Assembly: GCF_018613795.1 (NCBI RefSeq)
Contig: NZ_JAGGPN010000008.1
Location: forward strand, 1-64,000
Origin: Arthrobacter sp. ISL-65
GTDB lineage: Bacteria > Actinomycetota > Actinomycetes > Actinomycetales > Micrococcaceae
DNA length: 64,000 nt
Reading direction: 5' to 3'
Position 1 is the stretch's first letter. Each line of letters begins with the position of its first letter. The position numbers were made by a program, and so were the translations under genes. The notes beneath the pieces are model-generated. The model was not told the origin of the DNA. It saw only the letters and a program-made list of their open reading frames with translations, and ran no database searches. Positions 8,999 through 18,953 of this stretch are shown here, piece by piece.

Positions 8999-9718
8999 AC
9001 GCCGAAGCTTCCTGGCCACTAATGACGTGCCCATGACAGCAGCGACTAACGGGACTCCAGGCAAAAACATCCAGGTCGTTGGCAGGCTTCGTCATACGGT
9101 CCTATCAGCGTTCGCGTGCTGTCGGCTGTTTCCCATCCTCCTGACCGCCACGCACCTGATTCATTGGGAGTCGAGTTTCGAGACTTCACTGTTCAGCCCC
9201 ACCCTCTACGGTTCCACTCGAACTTCTGCGACCCTGTCCGGCTTTAACTCAAACGTACGAGCCAAAGATTTCCACCGTTAACGTTCCGCATTTCCGGAAC
9301 GTTAAAACCCCTGTACCGTCGATTCGGAAGAAGCTGCTTAGGACTCCCAGCCGAAGTTCAAGCTAGCGAAATCCAGAGCACTGGCCGTTTTATCCCAAGC
9401 GAACCGTTGGTTGGCGACCTCCGCGCCGAACTCGACCAGGAGTTCTCCGTGCCGCCAAGCAGGATTCCGGCCGACATGCACCTCTCTCGAAGCCGCCGCA
9501 GGGTCCATCCTCGGCGTGCGAGACAAGGGATGAGTTTCACACGGCACCATGCAGAGGATCGGGGACTATACAACCTTGCGAGTGTTCCGTTGGCGAATGT
9601 CTTATGGTTCACACTGAAGATAGCTGCTTAGGTATCCCTACCGAAGCAAGAACGCGGCCTTTCGGCCTGCGATCCACTGCGACCTCACCTAGCATCAGTG
9701 AATCGACGAAGGATACCA
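8999..9718. other. Gene-poor stretch with one strong inverted repeat
   Basis: I see no convincing gene here. Short open frames at 9338-9550 (-) and 9407-9631 (+) do not resemble anything I recognise and their composition is not clearly coding. The one structural feature is the hairpin at 9278-9305. The last ~100 bp must contain the promoter of the MFS transporter. Confidence 0.5.
9278..9305. promoter_or_regulatory. Perfect 11-bp inverted repeat
   Basis: TTAACGTTCCG (9278-9288) and CGGAACGTTAA (9295-9305) pair perfectly around CATTTC. There is no T run on either side, so an intrinsic terminator is unlikely; an operator is as plausible. It lies between the SMR operon and the MFS gene. Confidence 0.6.
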
Positions 9719-11233
9719 ATGTCCACTGGAGACCAAAGATTTGGGAGTGCCAACAGCGCCCATGATGGCAAGCGGCGTTTGAAAGTAAGCCACATCCGCA
9801 TAGTCAACAAGGCCGCCTTGAGGCGCGCTGTTGCCGGAACGGTCGTCGGAAACATTATCGAATGGTATGAGTTCGGTGTATTTGCCTACCTCATAACCGT
9901 AATGGGCCCTGTCTTCCTGCCGCAGGCCGACCCGACGGTCCAGGCTTTATACCTATATGGGACATTCGCAGTAACGTTCGTTGCCCGACCGCTGGGCGGC
10001 GTATTCTTCGGATGGCTGGGAGACAGGATCGGGCGAAGGAAGGTCCTGACCTTCACACTGCTCCTGATGTCTGTCGCCACGTTTGCTACCGGCCTGCTCC
10101 CGGGCTACGCCGTCATCGGCCTCTGGGCTCCGGCGCTTCTCGTGTTCCTGAAACTGCTGCAAGGGTTCTCAGCCAGCGGAGAATACACCGGTGGTGCGAC
10201 CTTCTTGAGCGAATACGCCCCGGATAAGCGACGGGGTTTCTATGTTGGATTCATGGGCTCCAGTTACCTCGGATTCGCCTTTGGGGCTGGTTTGGTAGCT
10301 GTTCTACAGCTAGGTCTTGGTCAGGACGCGATGCAGTCCTTCGGCTGGCGTATTCCATTTCTCATCGCTGGGCCGCTTGCCGTCATAGCCCTGTATTTCC
10401 GCTATCGGATCGAAGAGTCACCTACCTTCAGTGCCGTTTTGAAGGAGCGGGCTGAGGAATCCCGGAAAACCGGTGAGTTGGCAAAGGACCCGGGTCTAGT
10501 GCAGGTCATTCGGGCCCACGGGCGCTTTATTCTGCCGGTCATGGGCGTCGCGGCCGCCGGCAATGTCATTGCCTACACCATGACGTCGTTCACTCCCACA
10601 TATCTGAACCAGACGCTGGGGTTCCAAGGATCCCTCGGCACCCTTGTGATCTTTCCCTTGTTCGTCCTTGCGGCCTTCGCAACCCAGTTCTTTGCCTCGC
10701 TCTCGGACAAGATAGGCAGGAAGCGGATCCTGTTCAGCGGCGCAATCCTGGGCGTCGTGCTTCCGGTTCCAGCGTTCATGATGATGGCGTCCGGCCAGCT
10801 TTGGGGCGCACAGCTCGGGACTCTTTTCATCATGATCTGCGCCACTCTTTTTTCGTCGAGCTACGCTTCTTCGCTGCCCGAGCAGTTCCCGACGCCGTCG
10901 CGTTCCAGCGCTCTTGGGCTTGCATACAATGTGGGAAATGCTGCCTTTGGCGGTACAGCTCCACTGGTTATTGCGGCGCTTATCGGAGTTACCGGGAACA
11001 AGATGGTGCCCGCCTACTACCTGATGGGTGCTGCCCTTCTGGGACTAATTTCCGTCTTTTTCCTCAAAGAAACCAGTAGGAAACCACTAAATGGGTCCAT
11101 GCCCAACGTGGAAACAAGGGAAGAGGCTCAGTACCTCGTTGACACCCAGGACACCAACAACCTCCTCGATTCAGCGGAACTGCCTCGCACCCTAGTTGCT
11201 CATTCAGACACCGAGCGGGGAAAGCACATTTAA
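9719..11233 (+). CDS. MFS transporter, metabolite:H+ symporter (MHS) family
   Basis: A 504-residue, 12-helix secondary transporter. [12 protein letters not shown] in helix 1 and [15 protein letters not shown] between helices 2 and 3 are hallmarks of the ProP/ShiA/KgtP-like group, which imports small organic acids or osmolytes with protons. The ATG at 9719 is preferred over the in-frame GTG at 9698 because GAAGGA lies seven bases upstream of it. A ~45-residue hydrophilic C-terminal tail follows the last helix. The downstream neighbours are an esterase and an aldo/keto reductase, so it may import the ester or its product; this is context only. Confidence 0.9.
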   Translation: MSTGDQRFGSANSAHDGKRRLKVSHIRIVNKAALRRAVAGTVVGNIIEWYEFGVFAYLITVMGPVFLPQADPTVQALYLYGTFAVTFVARPLGGVFFGWLGDRIGRRKVLTFTLLLMSVATFATGLLPGYAVIGLWAPALLVFLKLLQGFSASGEYTGGATFLSEYAPDKRRGFYVGFMGSSYLGFAFGAGLVAVLQLGLGQDAMQSFGWRIPFLIAGPLAVIALYFRYRIEESPTFSAVLKERAEESRKTGELAKDPGLVQVIRAHGRFILPVMGVAAAGNVIAYTMTSFTPTYLNQTLGFQGSLGTLVIFPLFVLAAFATQFFASLSDKIGRKRILFSGAILGVVLPVPAFMMMASGQLWGAQLGTLFIMICATLFSSSYASSLPEQFPTPSRSSALGLAYNVGNAAFGGTAPLVIAALIGVTGNKMVPAYYLMGAALLGLISVFFLKETSRKPLNGSMPNVETREEAQYLVDTQDTNNLLDSAELPRTLVAHSDTERGKHI

Positions 11234-11671
11234 TCGTTCCGAGGGCTTCATGACTAGCGAACCGGCGGACCTCACTGGGACGTATCCGCGGCCGCAATAA
11301 CCCTGATATCGACATGAACTAAGAAGGGGGCGCCTGGACGTCATTCCAGGAGCATCAAAGCCTCCAAGGAATTTGGACCTCAAAGCAGCAGATAAGTGGC
11401 CCGGGAGTATCGAACAGCAGTAGTCGACTGGAGACCTTCGCGCAGGGCGACCAGCAGTTAGGGCATGGCAGTTCTGAGAGCACTACCGGGACTTGTTATA
11501 CAACCCTCCTGCGGAACGGACTGGGTGTAGGCCAAGCCGTTCCCGCCGTTCCTTTGTTGCACAGAGTGCCAGCGGTCGAAGCTCTTGACGAGAACAGTCT
11601 CGCTCTCGGCATCACCGACTCCGAGTCGATCCGGATCTTGACCACCTTGAGAAGAAGAAGGGTATTCCACT
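11234..11671. other. Intergenic region with a weak hairpin
   Basis: No gene is supported in these 438 bp. CCTGGA (11333-11338) and TCCAGG (11345-11350) form a 6-bp stem with a 6-base loop about 100 bp after the transporter and could be a weak terminator, although no T run follows. The right part presumably holds the esterase promoter. Confidence 0.4.
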
Positions 11672-12625
11672 ATGAACCATTCGCAGACAGCCACGACCGA
11701 ACTCGAACTTGTAGAGCTTGACCATTGGGGGATGTCGTCCGAAGCAAACCTCTTGGATGAGAGTCAGGTCCCGAGCAAGGACCTTGCCGCTGTCGAGTTA
11801 TCAGAAAACGACTCGGTGTCCGAGTACCGCCTGACATCCGAGTCGGTGCCGCAGGAGGGCGTTCCTGCCGGAAAGTATTACCACTTCAGGTGGACCAGCC
11901 ACACCGCTTACCCGGACGTGACGAGCAGTGTCTACCTCTACCTGCCACATGGTGCCGAGGATGCCGAATCGGTCAACCTGATGATCTGCCTGGACGGCCT
12001 GGAGTACACCGGAGAGAAGTGTCGCGCCACCACAGTGCTGGACAACCTCGTGCACACCGGCGAGATCCCCATGACCGTCGGCCTGTTCCACAACCCAGGC
12101 GAGACCGGACCGGGCTACCCGCTCATGGGCGGGAGCACCAACCGTGCTGTTGAGTACGACACGGTCAGTGAGGACTTCGCCCGCTACCTGGTGGAGGAGC
12201 TGTTCCCTTTCATCCGGACCAAGGTCAGGCTCACGGACGACCCGAAGGGCCGCGTCATCTGCGGCTTCAGTTCCGGTGGCGCCGGGGCCTTCACCGCTGC
12301 CTTCCATCGCCCAGACGAGTTCGGGAACGTGATCTCGCACTGCGGCAGCTTCATCAATATTCTGGGTGCGAACAACCTGCCCAGCATGGTCCGGCGCACC
12401 CCGCGCAAGCCGATCCGGGTCTGGCACCAGTCAGGCAAGCGCGATCTCGACATCGTATACGGCAACATCCCCATCGCCAACCACGACCTCGACGCGGCCC
12501 TGAAGTATCGCCGCTACGATTCGATGTTCGTATTCGGCACGGGCGGACACAGCCTCAGGCACGCCGGCGCGGTGTTCCCCGAGACACTCCGCTGGATCTT
12601 CCGCGACCAGGTCGAAGACAAATGA
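11672..12625 (+). CDS. Fes/esterase-D-like alpha/beta-hydrolase
   Basis: A 317-residue esterase of the enterochelin-esterase-like (putative esterase) superfamily. After a ~65-residue variable N-terminal part, a beta sandwich reads into LMICLDGLEYTG, the nucleophile elbow GFSSG is at 198-202 (Ser200), an acidic candidate Asp260 is in GKRDLD, and His293 is in GGHSLRHAG. No signal peptide, so it is likely cytoplasmic. The C-terminal domain is typical of sugar-ester or lactone hydrolases, but no substrate can be assigned. An aldo/keto reductase follows 97 bp downstream on the same strand. Confidence 0.85.
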   Translation: MNHSQTATTELELVELDHWGMSSEANLLDESQVPSKDLAAVELSENDSVSEYRLTSESVPQEGVPAGKYYHFRWTSHTAYPDVTSSVYLYLPHGAEDAESVNLMICLDGLEYTGEKCRATTVLDNLVHTGEIPMTVGLFHNPGETGPGYPLMGGSTNRAVEYDTVSEDFARYLVEELFPFIRTKVRLTDDPKGRVICGFSSGGAGAFTAAFHRPDEFGNVISHCGSFINILGANNLPSMVRRTPRKPIRVWHQSGKRDLDIVYGNIPIANHDLDAALKYRRYDSMFVFGTGGHSLRHAGAVFPETLRWIFRDQVEDK

Positions 12626-12722
12626 TCCCGGCTACCAGAGCGCAAGGAATGAGTAGCAACGAAACGATGCTGCATGAAATGGAGCCTCCAAACAATGAGG
12701 CGCGGAGGAAGGTACTTACTTC

Positions 12723-13661
12723 ATGAATTGCTTCGAAGAACGCCCCCTTACAAGCTCAGGGTTGCGCAGCACACTGTTGGGTTTTGGCGCCATGGAGTTA
12801 CGGGGGGCCTCGCACCGCGTGCCTCGTCTACTCGATGCGGGAGTTGCAGAATTACTCCTCAATACGGTGCTGGACGAAGGTATCCGATTCATCGATACTT
12901 CGATCGACTATGGAGAGAGTGAGAGGCTCATCGGGCGCCATATAGGTCATCGTCGGTCGGAGTATCTGCTTGCGTCCAAAGTGGGCTGTCCGCTGGACCA
13001 TCAGCCTAATGGCCCGACCAACGGCCCTCTCGTCCATGACTATTCGCCTGCGAATATCCGGGCAGGAATCGAGCAAAGCCTCTCGCGTCTACGCACTGAT
13101 TACTTGGACCTGGCACAGGTCCACATTGGACCCTCTGTGGAGGTACTTCAACGTTATGACGTGCTGGGCACACTGGAACGTGCACGAAAGGAGGGCAAAG
13201 TGCGGGCGATTGGCATATCTTCCACACTTCCGGACCTCCCTGACCACATCGACCTCGACGTGTTCGAGACGTTCCAAGTCCCCTATTCCGCACTCGACCG
13301 TTCTCTCGAAAATTGTCTTCCGCTTATCAACGCCACCGGAGCGGGCGTCATAGTGCGGGGAGGAACAGCACGCGCGGCACAGGCCAAACGGACAGTAGAC
13401 AGCCGGGATGTGACTCCGGCGGATCTTGCCCTGGACGATCTGCTGGACGGCGACAACTTGCAGGGATTCCTCCTTCGCTTCGTGATGTCCCGCACCGAAG
13501 TTTCCACCGTGATCGTAGGAACAGCCTCTCCGGAGCATGTCCGGGAGAATGCCAAGGCTGCAGCTCGAGGAGTTCTGCCGGAGGACGTATATGCAGAAGC
13601 ACGGCGTCGATTGGATATTGCTGGATTCCGCAGTTCGGATCCACGCAACCAAACCTTTTGA
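12723..13661 (+). CDS. Aldo/keto reductase
   Basis: A 312-residue NAD(P)H-dependent oxidoreductase of the AKR fold ((beta/alpha)8 barrel). The catalytic tetrad is visible: Asp58 and Tyr63 in DTSIDYGES, Lys86 in LASKVG and His134 in QVHIG. The L-fucose/D-threo-aldose-dehydrogenase-like branch is suggested by the length and by FIDTSIDYGESE. GGAGGAAGG lies about 12 bases before the ATG at 12723, a rather long spacing. With the esterase and MFS gene upstream it suggests uptake, ester hydrolysis and oxidation or reduction of a small polyol, sugar or lactone. Confidence 0.85.
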   Translation: MNCFEERPLTSSGLRSTLLGFGAMELRGASHRVPRLLDAGVAELLLNTVLDEGIRFIDTSIDYGESERLIGRHIGHRRSEYLLASKVGCPLDHQPNGPTNGPLVHDYSPANIRAGIEQSLSRLRTDYLDLAQVHIGPSVEVLQRYDVLGTLERARKEGKVRAIGISSTLPDLPDHIDLDVFETFQVPYSALDRSLENCLPLINATGAGVIVRGGTARAAQAKRTVDSRDVTPADLALDDLLDGDNLQGFLLRFVMSRTEVSTVIVGTASPEHVRENAKAAARGVLPEDVYAEARRRLDIAGFRSSDPRNQTF

Positions 13662-14117
13662 TTACGCCCTACCCATGGAGCCGGCTTGAGACGTGCACAC
13701 GTATGGAGCATGGACTTCCTCAAGCGAATCAATAGATGGAACGTTGACATCCCGTCGATCACATCAACGTCTCCGTCTCATTAGGGAAGCTTGGGTTCAG
13801 CCGGTCCCGCCGCGAGGGCAATGAACGCCTCTTCTCGCGGAGCTGGACCGCGGCCACGCGCGATCCTCCGACGCACCAGCTTCTTTGATCTACACCATGA
13901 CCTGGCACACAGGCCCCGACGAAGACACCATGCAAGCATCCACGAAGAACTACGGCGGCCAGCCTGGAGCAGAGACGCGGGTCGTGCAGCAGCGTCGGCC
14001 AGTCCCAACATCACCTTTGGCAGGAAGCGGGTTCGGGGTCCCTTCGCCGAGGACGGGCCTATGCAATCTCCCCTCAGTCGCGCTGAACCAGTACCTCCGC
14101 GGCATCGAGGCCGGCAC
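13662..14117 (+). pseudogene. Degenerate DNA ending in the interrupted tail of an MDR oxidoreductase (left part)
   Basis: Only the last ~40 bp can be assigned: 14083-14117 encode NQYLRGIEAGT, matching YLRAIEAGS near the end of the oxidoreductase gene at 7.5 kb. Reading resumes at 16188 on the far side of the IS21 element. The remaining ~400 bp have an open frame (13885-14117) without recognisable similarity and may be scrambled. One copy of the target duplication GGCAC is at 14113-14117. Confidence 0.6.
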
Positions 14118-14119
14118 TG

Positions 14120-14936
14120 TTACGCCAGCCGAAAATAGGGCCAGTTTTGCCAAGTGAAAACAGGGCCACGGGTTGCTGTTCTATTGTGCTGAAGCTGGGT
14201 TCTTGTCTTGTTCCGGAGTCGGTAGCTGCTGCCCGTGAGGTTCAGGACTTCTGCGTGGTGAACGATCCGGTCGATCATTGCTGAGGCTACTGTCGCGTCG
14301 CTGAAGACTTCGCCCCACCTGCTGAAGGCGAGGTTGCTGGTATGCACCAGGGAGGCGTGTTCGTAGCGGGATGAGACCAACTGGAAGAAGAGGTTGGCGG
14401 AGTCCTGGTCGAAGGGGATGTAGCCGACTTCGTCCACTATGAGCAGCTTGTAACGGCGCAGCTTGGCCAGTTCCTGGGGCAGGCGTCCGCGGTCGTGGGC
14501 TTCGGCCAGTCTCGATACCCACCCGGTCGCTGTGTCGAACAGGACGCGGTGCCCGGCGCGGGCGGCCCGGATCCCGATTCCGACGGCCAGATGGGTTTTC
14601 CCGGTGCCGGGCGGGCCGAGCAGGACCACGTTCTTGGCTACTTCCAGAAAGACCCCGGTGCCCAGCTGCGCGACGAGGTTCCGGTCCGCGGCAGGCTGGT
14701 GGTCGAAGTTGAACTCTTCCAGGAGCTTGTGTCCGGGGAACCTCGCGGCCCTGATGCGCAGGGCGGCGCCGGAGGCTTCGCGTTCGGCGACCTCGCGGGA
14801 GAGGACAGCTGCGAGGTATTCCTCGTGTGACCAGCCGGCCTCCCGTGCGCGGTCTCCGAGAGACCGGTAGCCGTCGGCGATCCGCGGTGCACGAAGCGCG
14901 CGCGTAGTAGTCGATATCCTTCACCGCCCCGTTCAC
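14120..14936 (-). pseudogene. istB: IS21 helper ATPase IstB, frameshifted near its start
   Basis: The body is a complete IstB: ADGYRSLGDRAREAGWSHEEYLAAVLSREV, Walker A LLGPPGTGKTHLA, Walker B YKLLIVDEVGYIPFD, and SSRYEHASLVHTSNLAFSRWGEVFSD, running to a stop inside the terminal repeat. The GTG at 14936 overlaps the istA stop, but the frame changes near 14903 between DYYARA and LRAPRIADGY, and the downstream frame has no good start. IstB is the AAA+ helper of the IstA transposase, so this copy is probably inactive. Confidence 0.88.
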
Positions 14937-16114
14937 CGACCGGCCCCGGAGAGCTCGCGGGCATCGTCGAGGATGGCGACGCCGAACAGTTCGTCGTACA
15001 TCGACAGGTCCCGTTCCTCCACCACCGTGGACCGTCCGGCCTTGACGCTCCGATGGAGCCGTCGGAGGGAGGCGGCCTTGTCCACATGCACGGGGTCAGT
15101 GAAGATTTGGTGCCTGGCCCATCGCCGTTCGTGGCTGGCCAGCAGCCGCCCGTCGGCGCTCACGGTCACTTTTTCCAGGTCCGCTTCGACGTCCACGATC
15201 CGCCCCATTGCACCCGGATCCACCGAATAGTCGTTGGAGAAGACCCGCACATAGTAGTCCCGAGGCAGACGGACGCTGCTACGGAAGGCGAACTCGGGGC
15301 CACCGGAGTTAACGGACGCATCGCTTCCCTGTCCCGGACGAAGAGCTCGGCCGGGCGGCCGTGCCTGGTTCGGGAATAGCGGCCGTTGGCCCGCGGTAGC
15401 CAGTCGGCGAGCTGGTCATTGAAATCCAATGGAGAAGCGAAGGTCCGGCCCGGCATGAAGCCCTGGCGGAAGTATCGGTTCATCCGCTCCACCATGCCCT
15501 TGGACTCCGGATCCCGCGGCAGCAACTGCCGGATCTCGCAGCCCAATACGCCGGCGAAAGCAGCCGCCGGCTCGGTCAGCCGGCCCTGTCCGATCCCCGA
15601 TTCGTTGTCCCAAACCAGCTGCCTGTGCACCGCCCCGGCTTCCCGCAGCAGCAACCACATCCCGCCCAGCAGATCAAAACTCGTGCGCATCGGCAGCATC
15701 CTGGCCTGAGTGTATCCGGAGAACGCGCTCGTCATCACCAACACCGGAGGCTTACCCTCCTGCCCGTGACCCAAGGGCAGCGGATCGTGCGGGAACCACA
15801 AATCGCACTGCATCGCCTGGCCCGGTTGATGGACCAGCCGATCCACCGGATCCGCCGGCACGTACTCCCACGCGTTCGGCCAGTACCGAAGCCGGCATAG
15901 TCGGCGTCACCGCCAACAAAGCCCGCACCTGCGGCGCGTAAGCATCAAAGCTCGAACCAGCCACTTTCCACTGATACTTCGGCGGACGCTCCGCCTTTAA
16001 CGCCCGGTCCACCGTCCCCCGGGAAACCCCGAGCTGCTTGGCCAGCTCCCTCTTGGAGATCTTCTCCGTCGCGTATCGGTGGCGTGTTTGCGCCCAAACA
16101 TCCAAAGTGATCAC
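14933..16114 (-). pseudogene. istA: IS21 transposase IstA, deleted and frameshifted
   Basis: The N-terminus is intact with a helix-turn-helix (KRELAKQLGVSRGTVDRALKA). At about 15885 the reading jumps from LAERVG straight to YVPADPVDRL in another frame, omitting the ~25 residues that normally link them. The integrase core follows (QCDLWFP, VWDNESGIG, ESKGMVERMNRYFRQGF: the D, D and E of the DDE triad). A second shift, one missing base near 15295, moves the C-terminal part (VFSNDYSVDP to ELSGAGR) to a third frame. Three pieces with a clear common origin, not functional. Confidence 0.88.
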
Positions 16115-16182
16115 CTTCCATAATGGTCAGTGGACTCATTTTCAGTCGGCGTTCTTGGCCCTATTTCCGGTTGGCGTCAACA

Positions 16183-16303
16183 GGCACATTAAGGATCGTC
16201 ATTGCGGGCGTCTACGAAGGGCTCGAAAAGGTGGCCCAAGCCCAACACGACTCAAATCCGGACACCGACCCGGAAAACGCGTCGTCGTCTTAGGCACAAC
16301 CTG
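16183..16303 (+). pseudogene. Right part of the IS-interrupted MDR oxidoreductase tail
   Basis: After the second GGCAC copy the frame reads RIVIAGVYEGLEKVAQAQHD, the counterpart of GIVVAGTYAGLDKVAEAQHD at 7.6 kb. A further indel near 16255 moves SGHRPGKRVVVLGTT to another frame, ending at a TGA at 16301-16303. The relic was therefore already decayed or decayed after insertion. It is a second, divergent copy of the tail of the gene at 6714-7708; the rest of that paralogue is not in the window. Confidence 0.85.
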
Positions 16304-16404
16304 AACCCAACCGGCCAGCGTTCTGGATCAACGGTTCCGTTCTTCCGGACAGTCAGCGACGACGCGTCCTATTGCTGCAACCCACCGAGATCCGTTTTGT
16401 CCGG

Positions 16405-17190
16405 TCAATTACCGGTGAACTCGATTGCATCGAGGTCGCCTTTGTTCCGAAACGTGCTTACGGCAAGTTTGTGGTCTTCAGTGGCGGCCAGGACTCCCTG
16501 CGCAAGGCCCTCGCGGTCCAAGGCATCTCCGAGGGTGCCGTCCACTGAGCGGCTGGTAAGGAACTTTGTCAGTCCCAGTGCCAGAGGGGCTCGTCGGGAA
16601 AGCGACGCACAGTACGCCACGGCTTGGTCGTCAAAAGACTCACCCTCCAAAACTTCGGCGACGAAACCCAACTGTTTTCCTTCATGCGCGGAGAACCTGC
16701 GCATGTTTAGCACTGCGTCCTTGGCACGGTGCAGCCCGATGGATTGCGCGAGAAGGTAAGTTCCGCCCATATCCGGCATTAGTCCCATTTTCACGAAGGA
16801 CTGCTGGAACCAAGCCTGGGGGGCGGCCAAGATAAGGTCGCAGGCAAGTGCAAGGTTGAACCCAGCTCCCGAAGCAATGCCGTTCACGGCGGCCACGACC
16901 GGCTTCTGCAGGTTATACAAGCCTTCTGTGATCTGGCGGCCGTACGTAAGCACCTGGTTCATCTCGGCTGGAGTGCGTTGTCCCATACCGCGAATATCAC
17001 CACCGGAACAGAACGCGCGGCCTGCACCTGTCAGCAACAGCACCCGCACCTCGGAATCAGATGCCGACCGGGCAATTTGCTCCACCAATGCACGCTTGAC
17101 TGGATCATCAAGTGCGTTCAAGGTGTCCGGTCCGTCCAGGCGGCAGCGGAGCACGCCCGGTGCTGGGCGGTCAATCCTGAGCTCTGTCAT
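16405..17190 (-). CDS. Enoyl-CoA hydratase/isomerase (PaaG-like crotonase)
   Basis: A 261-residue crotonase-fold enzyme acting on acyl-CoA thioesters. Oxyanion-hole segments AFCSGGDIRGM and GIASGAGFNLALACD are present, as is the MGLMPDMGGTYLLAQSIG block, where Asp rather than Glu precedes MGG, as in PaaG-type isomerases. ATG at 17190 is chosen because homologous sequence begins there (MTELRIDRP) and GGGGGAA lies upstream; the frame is open to 17331 but the extension looks non-coding. It shares strand with the nitronate-monooxygenase-like gene 219 bp upstream and may belong to a CoA-dependent aromatic or fatty-acid pathway. Confidence 0.87.
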   Translation of the reverse strand: MTELRIDRPAPGVLRCRLDGPDTLNALDDPVKRALVEQIARSASDSEVRVLLLTGAGRAFCSGGDIRGMGQRTPAEMNQVLTYGRQITEGLYNLQKPVVAAVNGIASGAGFNLALACDLILAAPQAWFQQSFVKMGLMPDMGGTYLLAQSIGLHRAKDAVLNMRRFSAHEGKQLGFVAEVLEGESFDDQAVAYCASLSRRAPLALGLTKFLTSRSVDGTLGDALDREGLAQGVLAATEDHKLAVSTFRNKGDLDAIEFTGN

Positions 17191-17409
17191 ACTGGAGTTC
17201 CCCCAGGGAAACGGCGCCCCAACCTTTGGTTCGGGTCGTGGTGCAATTCGGCGTGCTGGACGGGCCGTCGACCACTGCCCCCAAGCAGGCTGTCCGCACC
17301 TCGGACTGCTGTCGCGATTGGAGCAATCCACGCCGTCGAATGGATAGTTGGCGCCACGCCGGCATGGTTCACCGCGTGGGTCTTTCGCTCCGTCAGGGCC
17401 TCCACATTG

Positions 17410-18411
17410 CTAGGCGTCAACAGCATCGCCAACATCACTATTCTCATGGATCGGGCGAAATTCGGGAATCTGGCAGGCAGCGCGGTACTCAATACGTAGG
17501 CGTTGAACCAAGTCAGACACTGAAGGAGCATCGTCGATGAGGTCGATGCCTTGGCCAGCACTCCAGATGTCACGCCATGGTCGAGTCTTGGGCGGCAGAT
17601 GGTCATAATTACCGCGGCCGGATGAGACCGGAAGATCCTCAGGATCCAAACCGATTGAGGCGAGTGAGGGCTTCAACCAATTGGCGGGAACAGCAGTTAC
17701 ACTGCTCGTGTAGATCAGATCAGTGGACCTCGACTTTACAAGCATCCGCCGATAGGCCTGGGGTACGTTGGCCTCTTTAGTCGCAATGAAGCGAGTCCCT
17801 AGGTACGCCAGGTCGGCGCCGAGGATCTCAGCGGACCTTATCGCGGCACCGGTTGAGATTGTCCCGGCTAAAAGGATAGTTCCATCGAACATACTTCGCA
17901 CCTGCGGAATGAAGACGAAAGGGCTGAGTAGCCCCGAGTGGCCACCTCCTCCGCCCACAATGCAAGTCAGGCCGTCGACGCCGGCAGAGATCGCCTTCTC
18001 CGCGAAACGCATGCTCGTGACATCATGAAAGACCTTGCCACCCCACCCGTGCACAGTCCGGGTGAGTTCGGTGGGATCGCCCATGGCACTGACGATGACT
18101 TGCACACCGTACCGGGCGCAGAGATCAAGGTTTGCTCTCATTTCATCATCGGTCCAGCGTCGAGAGAAATTTACTGCCAGAGGACCGATGATCGCGGCAG
18201 GATATCGTTCTTGATGCTCATCAAGATCTCTGCGGATCTGGCGGAGCCAGTCCCCGAATTGGGCCAGGTCTGCGGCGTTGTGTCGGGGCAAAACGCCCAT
18301 GATTCCCGACTTGCATGCCTCGCGGACCAAGTCGGGCCCGGACACCCCTGCCATGGGGGCGCACACAACAGGAAGAACGAGCGATCTACTTAGTGTTGGA
18401 TCCAATGACAA
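17410..18411 (-). CDS. Nitronate monooxygenase / 2-nitropropane dioxygenase family FMN enzyme
   Basis: A 333-residue TIM-barrel flavoprotein. PVVCAPMAGVSGPDLV at the N-terminus, GLTCIVGGGGGHSG (phosphate-binding glycine loop) and LLAGTISTGAAIRSAEILGADLAYLGTRF are standard for the NMO/NPD group. This broad family includes nitronate monooxygenases and FMN-dependent enoyl reductases, so the substrate is open; next to a PaaG-like gene and an MHS transporter a catabolic role is likely. It is divergent from the MFS gene at 18954, leaving a 542-bp regulatory gap. Confidence 0.85.
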   Translation of the reverse strand: MSLDPTLSRSLVLPVVCAPMAGVSGPDLVREACKSGIMGVLPRHNAADLAQFGDWLRQIRRDLDEHQERYPAAIIGPLAVNFSRRWTDDEMRANLDLCARYGVQVIVSAMGDPTELTRTVHGWGGKVFHDVTSMRFAEKAISAGVDGLTCIVGGGGGHSGLLSPFVFIPQVRSMFDGTILLAGTISTGAAIRSAEILGADLAYLGTRFIATKEANVPQAYRRMLVKSRSTDLIYTSSVTAVPANWLKPSLASIGLDPEDLPVSSGRGNYDHLPPKTRPWRDIWSAGQGIDLIDDAPSVSDLVQRLRIEYRAACQIPEFRPIHENSDVGDAVDA

Positions 18412-18953
18412 TTCTGGCCCTCTACTCTCTGTGTCGATGTGACCTCGATCGGCGTCCTCGAAGCTCGCTTCCGAGGCCTAAGTCGAGACTAACATAGTTG
18501 CGAGTCACAAAGTAAGTATCTGTGGAGTGATCCACTTCGGAAATGATGATCGCCAACTAATCGACGCAGCGCAGTGAAGCCGTTCTGCGAGGTTCTTCAG
18601 CATCGCGAGCATGTCAGGGGCTTTGAAAGACCCGTCCGACTGCAGCCTCGGCCGGCGCTGAAGAAGCGGTTAGGCCGGCCGCACTGCTAACAAAGGCGCA
18701 AATGGGTCCACGAGCCCCGCATCGGTCAGCGTTCGCCGCCCACGTGCGACTGGAACGCGTTAGGGAGCTCGTTCTCCAAAATAGACGAGCGAGTTCAGCG
18801 GCGCTTTTTCTCGATTTCACTCGTAGGGGCGCTCGACCATTGACAGGCCATGTTTGTGACGGTCATCATGGGTGTGCCGTCTAACGGAACATTGTGCCAA
18901 TCTGGCAAGCGGGTGGGGCCTACCGACCACCCGGGCTAATCGGAGGTTATCCA
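18412..18953. other. Divergent promoter region without a supported gene
   Basis: Lies between the NMO-like gene (leftward) and the MFS gene (rightward). Short open frames on both strands, such as 18614-18820 (-) and 18702-18884 (+), are unlike anything I recognise. No strong palindrome was spotted. Two divergent promoters are expected here. Confidence 0.45.

Larger units (their letters stand above)
14118..16182 (-). mobile_element. IS21-family insertion sequence, decayed, with 5-bp target duplication
   Basis: Ends are defined by inverted repeats: TGTTACGCCAGCCG at the left and, read inward on the other strand from 16182, TGTTGACGCCAACCG, both continuing into AAATAGGGCCA. The host sequence GGCAC is duplicated at 14113-14117 and 16183-16187. 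At 2,065 bp it is slightly short for IS21. It carries istA and istB on the minus strand with GTGA overlap; both are frameshifted and istA has an internal deletion, so this copy cannot move by itself. Removing the element and one GGCAC rejoins an oxidoreductase tail in frame. Confidence 0.92.
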
